Origin: Fusobacterium sp.
GTDB lineage: Bacteria > Fusobacteriota > Fusobacteriia > Fusobacteriales > Fusobacteriaceae
Direction of reading: 5' to 3'
Length of the DNA: 7,426 nt
Assembly: GCA_030527385.1 (NCBI GenBank)
Contig: JAUNAY010000059.1
Location: forward strand, 1-7,426
The notes below the pieces were generated by a model. It was not told where the DNA came from. It saw nothing but the letters and a program-made list of their open reading frames with translations, and made no database searches. The position numbers and the translations under genes are program-made. Each line of letters opens with the position of its first letter. Position 1 is the first letter of the stretch. Shown here piece after piece: positions 6,422 to 7,426 of this stretch.

Positions 6422-7426
6422 CTAATCAAATATAGCCTGTATATATTCTTTAGCGTCAAATTTTCTTAAATCTTCTATTTTTTCTCCAACACCTATAAAT
6501 TTAATAGGTTTCTTAATCTCTTCAGATATACTAAATACTATTCCACCTTTTGCTGTTCCATCTAGTTTAGTAATTATAAACCCTGTTAAATCAGTTACTT
6601 CATTAAAAACTTTTGCTTGAGAAAGTCCATTTTGTCCTGTTGTCCCATCTATTACCAATATAGATTCATAATGTCTCTCTCCCAATCTTTTTTTGATAAT
6701 ATTATGAATTTTCTCTAACTCTTTCATTAAATTATTTTTATTATGAAGTCTTCCAGCAGTATCAATAATAGCTATATCTGCACCCCTTGCTTCTGCAGCT
6801 GATAAAGTATCAAATACCACAGCTCCAGGATCAGAACCTTGAGTACTTTTTACTATTTCTGCTCCAGATCTATTTGCCCACTCTTCTAGTTGCTCTATCG
6901 CAGCTGCTCTAAATGTATCTCCTGCACCTAAAATTACTTTTTTACCCTCTTTTATATATTTTGAAGCTAACTTCCCTATTGTTGTTGTTTTTCCAACTCC
7001 GTTAACTCCAACAACTAAAATTACATTTAGTTTTCCATCTTCTAATTTTATTTCATTTCCCTCTTTTATTAGAAATCCTTCCATTACTTCTTTAAGAACT
7101 GGATATATCTCTTTAGGATCTTTTATTCCTCTTCTTTTTACCTCTTTTTCTAACTCTCCAACTATTTTTACAGTCATATCCATTCCGATATCTGATTGAA
7201 TCAATATATCTTCTAGCTCTTCATACATCTCGTAATCAATGACATTTCTTCCTAAAATAAAAGATTTTAGTTTTCCGAATAGTCCCTCTCTCGACTTAAA
7301 TAATTTTTCTTTTAATGAACTAAAAAAGCCTTTGCTCTCTTCTTTTGGAGTTTCTTCTTTTAATTCTTCTACTTTATCTTCTTTTACATCTTCTATTTTT
7401 TCATTCTCAAATTTGTCTAATTTATT
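6422..7426 (-). CDS. ftsY: Signal recognition particle receptor FtsY (5' end outside window)
   Basis: FtsY is the membrane-associated GTPase that receives SRP-ribosome complexes and hands nascent membrane proteins to the Sec translocon. In all, 334 residues are visible and the frame stays open to the right edge. Residues 1-33 are Lys/Glu-rich, like the acidic A region. Residues 34-57 (from GFFSSLKEKLF) form the amphipathic helix that begins the N domain and contacts membrane. The N domain runs to about 130. The G domain shows GVNGVGKTTT (P-loop, about 140-149), DTFRAAAIEQL (170-180), DTAGR (222-226), TKLDGTAKGG (286-295) and the C-terminal FIGVGEKIEDLRKFD. An internal ATG at 7228 would remove part of the N domain and is not the start. 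ATA codons and T-ending His/Asn codons are common, unlike the metabolic genes. No terminator follows its stop, so read-through into pta is possible. Confidence 0.97.
   Translation of the reverse strand, partial: NKLDKFENEKIEDVKEDKVEELKEETPKEESKGFFSSLKEKLFKSREGLFGKLKSFILGRNVIDYEMYEELEDILIQSDIGMDMTVKIVGELEKEVKRRGIKDPKEIYPVLKEVMEGFLIKEGNEIKLEDGKLNVILVVGVNGVGKTTTIGKLASKYIKEGKKVILGAGDTFRAAAIEQLEEWANRSGAEIVKSTQGSDPGAVVFDTLSAAEARGADIAIIDTAGRLHNKNNLMKELEKIHNIIKKRLGERHYESILVIDGTTGQNGLSQAKVFNEVTDLTGFIITKLDGTAKGGIVFSISEEIKKPIKFIGVGEKIEDLRKFDAKEYIQAIFD

Noticed and set aside
6422..7228. ftsY starting at the internal ATG at 7228
   Set aside because: The same frame continues without a stop to the right edge and encodes the amphipathic FtsY N-domain helix and a Lys/Glu-rich region, so the gene begins beyond the window.

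Overview
The window is AT-rich DNA in which every gene lies on the minus strand. It suggests a strictly fermentative anaerobe that converts pyruvate to acetate through pyruvate:ferredoxin oxidoreductase, Pta and AckA. The composition, strong AGGAGG-type ribosome sites and protein sequences fit a Fusobacterium-like bacterium (Fusobacteriota). A low-GC clostridial relative cannot be excluded without a database search.

In transcription order (high to low coordinate) the layout is: ftsY (7426-6422, 5' end outside the window); a 156-base gap with a putative promoter and a stem-loop leader; pta (6265-5267, probably starting at TTG); a 40-base gap; ackA (5226-4024); a 108-base gap with a good sigma-70-type promoter; the large pyruvate:ferredoxin oxidoreductase gene nifJ/por (3915-331); a clear intrinsic terminator (302-274); a promoter (231-203); and the first 52 codons of a two-component response regulator that runs off the left edge.

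The three central genes form a complete energy module. PFOR oxidises pyruvate with CoA to acetyl-CoA, CO2 and reduced ferredoxin. Pta exchanges CoA for phosphate, and AckA transfers the phosphate to ADP, giving acetate and ATP. No hairpin-plus-T-tract terminator is visible after ftsY, pta or ackA. Read-through from pta through ackA into nifJ is therefore possible, with nifJ also having its own promoter. ftsY is a housekeeping gene for the SRP receptor and the response regulator is probably a separate unit.

I found no RNA gene, mobile element, CRISPR array or novel multi-gene system. The most unusual item is a short, very Cys/His-rich segment in the PFOR linker just before its ferredoxin domain. 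Smaller points are the non-ATG start of pta, a stem-loop at the predicted 5' end of the pta transcript, and TTGTTA-type repeats at both the pta and nifJ promoters.
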